Source: Desulfuromonadales bacterium
GTDB taxonomy: Bacteria; Desulfobacterota; Desulfuromonadia; Geobacterales; Pseudopelobacteraceae
Assembly: GCA_015688915.1 (NCBI GenBank)
Contig: JAATGX010000213.1
Location: 1 to 6,946 of the forward strand
Direction of reading: 5' to 3'
Length of the DNA stretch: 6,946 nt
The translations under genes were made by a program, and so were the position numbers. This document shows positions 6,157 to 6,946 of the stretch, piece by piece (within the stretch, counting starts at the first letter, position 1; every line of letters begins with the position of its first letter). The notes under the pieces are model-generated. The model made no database searches and was not told where the DNA came from. It worked only from the letters and a program-made list of their open reading frames with translations.

Positions 6157-6946
6157 GTGCCTGACACCCTCCCCATTCTGACTATTCTGGTTTTCTTCCC
6201 CCTGGCGGGCTGTCTGCTGCTCCTGCCGGTCTGGCGGCGTCCTGTGCTGGCGCGACCGCTGGCTTTGGGCATCATGACCGGGGAATTGGTGCTGACCATC
6301 TGGCTGTACGCCTCGCGACGGGGATTGGCGGCGCTGCCGGCCAAACCGCCCGGGTTCTTCCTGCTGGAGGACGCGCCCTGGATCGCGAGTTTCGGCATCC
6401 GCTACACCCTGGGAATGGACGGTATCTCGCTCCTGATGGTGCTGCTCACCGCCTTCACGTTCTGTGCGGCCCTGCTGGTGTCGTGGCGGACGATCAAGGA
6501 ACGGATGACGCCGTTCCTGTTGTTGCTGCTGGTGATGGAGTCAGGCATCATGGGGGTCTTTCTTTCCCTGGACCTGGCCCTGTTTTACCTGTTCTGGGAG
6601 GTTATGCTGATCCCCATGTTCTTCCTGATCGGCATCTGGGGGCACGGCCGCAGGATCTACTCCACCATCAGGTTTTTCATCTTCACCATGTTCGGTTCGC
6701 TCCTGATGCTGCTGGCGATCATCACCCTGCACCTGATCCACGTCAAACAGAGCGGCATCGCCAGCTTCCAACTGCATGAACTCCTGAAGACCCAGATTTC
6801 ACCCGATACGCAACTCTGGCTGTTTGCCGCTTTTTTCCTGGCCTTCGCCATCAAGATCCCGCTTGTTCCCTTTCATACGTGGCTGCCGGATGCCTATGCG
6901 GACGCCCCGGTGGCGGCCACCCTGGTCCTGGCGGCGGTCATGTCCA
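6157..6946 (+). CDS. nuoM: NADH-quinone oxidoreductase subunit M (proton pump), N-terminal part, cut by right edge
   Basis: NuoM is the middle antiporter-like pump of complex I. From GTG 6157 the frame runs 263 codons to the window end without a stop. Key features are Glu148 in LFYLFWEVMLIPMFF (equivalent to E. coli Glu144), GIWGHGRRIYSTIRFFIFTM at 159-178, and Lys233 in FAIKIPLVPFHTWLPDAYAD (equivalent to Lys234). The C-terminal half of this roughly 500-residue family is missing because of the edge. AAGGAAGG at 6144-6151 lies 5 nt ahead of the GTG, which supports this start. It follows nuoL by 24 nt and should be co-transcribed with it; nuoN would be expected next, outside the window. Confidence 0.96.
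   Translation, partial: MPDTLPILTILVFFPLAGCLLLLPVWRRPVLARPLALGIMTGELVLTIWLYASRRGLAALPAKPPGFFLLEDAPWIASFGIRYTLGMDGISLLMVLLTAFTFCAALLVSWRTIKERMTPFLLLLLVMESGIMGVFLSLDLALFYLFWEVMLIPMFFLIGIWGHGRRIYSTIRFFIFTMFGSLLMLLAIITLHLIHVKQSGIASFQLHELLKTQISPDTQLWLFAAFFLAFAIKIPLVPFHTWLPDAYADAPVAATLVLAAVMS

Overview
The window carries the membrane-arm part of a respiratory complex I (NADH:quinone oxidoreductase type) locus. In order on the + strand it holds nuoH, an ankyrin-repeat gene, nuoI, nuoJ, nuoK, a DUF4160-DUF2442 gene pair, nuoL and the first part of nuoM. At the left edge, on the - strand, is the start of engB/ysxC, a ribosome-assembly GTPase gene. The Nuo proteins, NuoI and NuoK above all, resemble the E. 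coli-type (proteobacterial) enzyme. The nuo genes are GC-rich with strongly G/C-biased third positions. Intergenic repeats of the CTCTGTGAG/CACAGAG kind and a C-run/G-run palindrome are types I associate from memory with Geobacter, Pelobacter and related Desulfuromonadia. That assignment is inference; genus and species cannot be fixed from this window.

Layout: 1-171 is the 5' part of engB (- strand). 172-521 is a divergent control region with a good sigma70-like promoter for engB, a 13-bp palindrome, a near-consensus sigma54-like element and an extended -10 element ahead of nuoH. 522-1514 is nuoH. 1580-2002 is an ankyrin protein with a strong ribosome site, followed by a textbook hairpin plus T-rich tail (2026-2055). 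2072-2602 is nuoI. 2603-2766 is almost entirely a long inverted repeat. 2767-3578 is nuoJ and nuoK, which overlap by 4 nt. 3601-4106 is the DUF4160-DUF2442 pair, lower in G+C and bracketed by a 12-bp direct repeat (11/12). 4107-4203 is a spacer with a hairpin and a fragment related to the inverted repeat. 4204-6132 is nuoL, which contains an in-frame, translated 36-bp palindrome. 6157 onward is nuoM, cut by the right edge.

How the genes work together: NuoH and NuoI form the quinone-site/peripheral-arm junction. NuoJ, NuoK, NuoL and NuoM build the proton-pumping membrane arm. nuoA-G do not lie upstream of nuoH, because engB is there and diverges; those subunits must be encoded elsewhere if a full complex is made. 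The unusual feature is how punctuated the operon is. In order along the DNA it is broken by an ankyrin gene with its own terminator-like hairpin, a large inverted repeat, and a foreign-looking two-gene cassette, and a dispersed palindrome has been absorbed into the nuoL reading frame. The best candidate for something undescribed is the repeat-bounded DUF4160-DUF2442 cassette inside a complex I operon, together with the operon-embedded ankyrin protein. The functions proposed for these are hypotheses.
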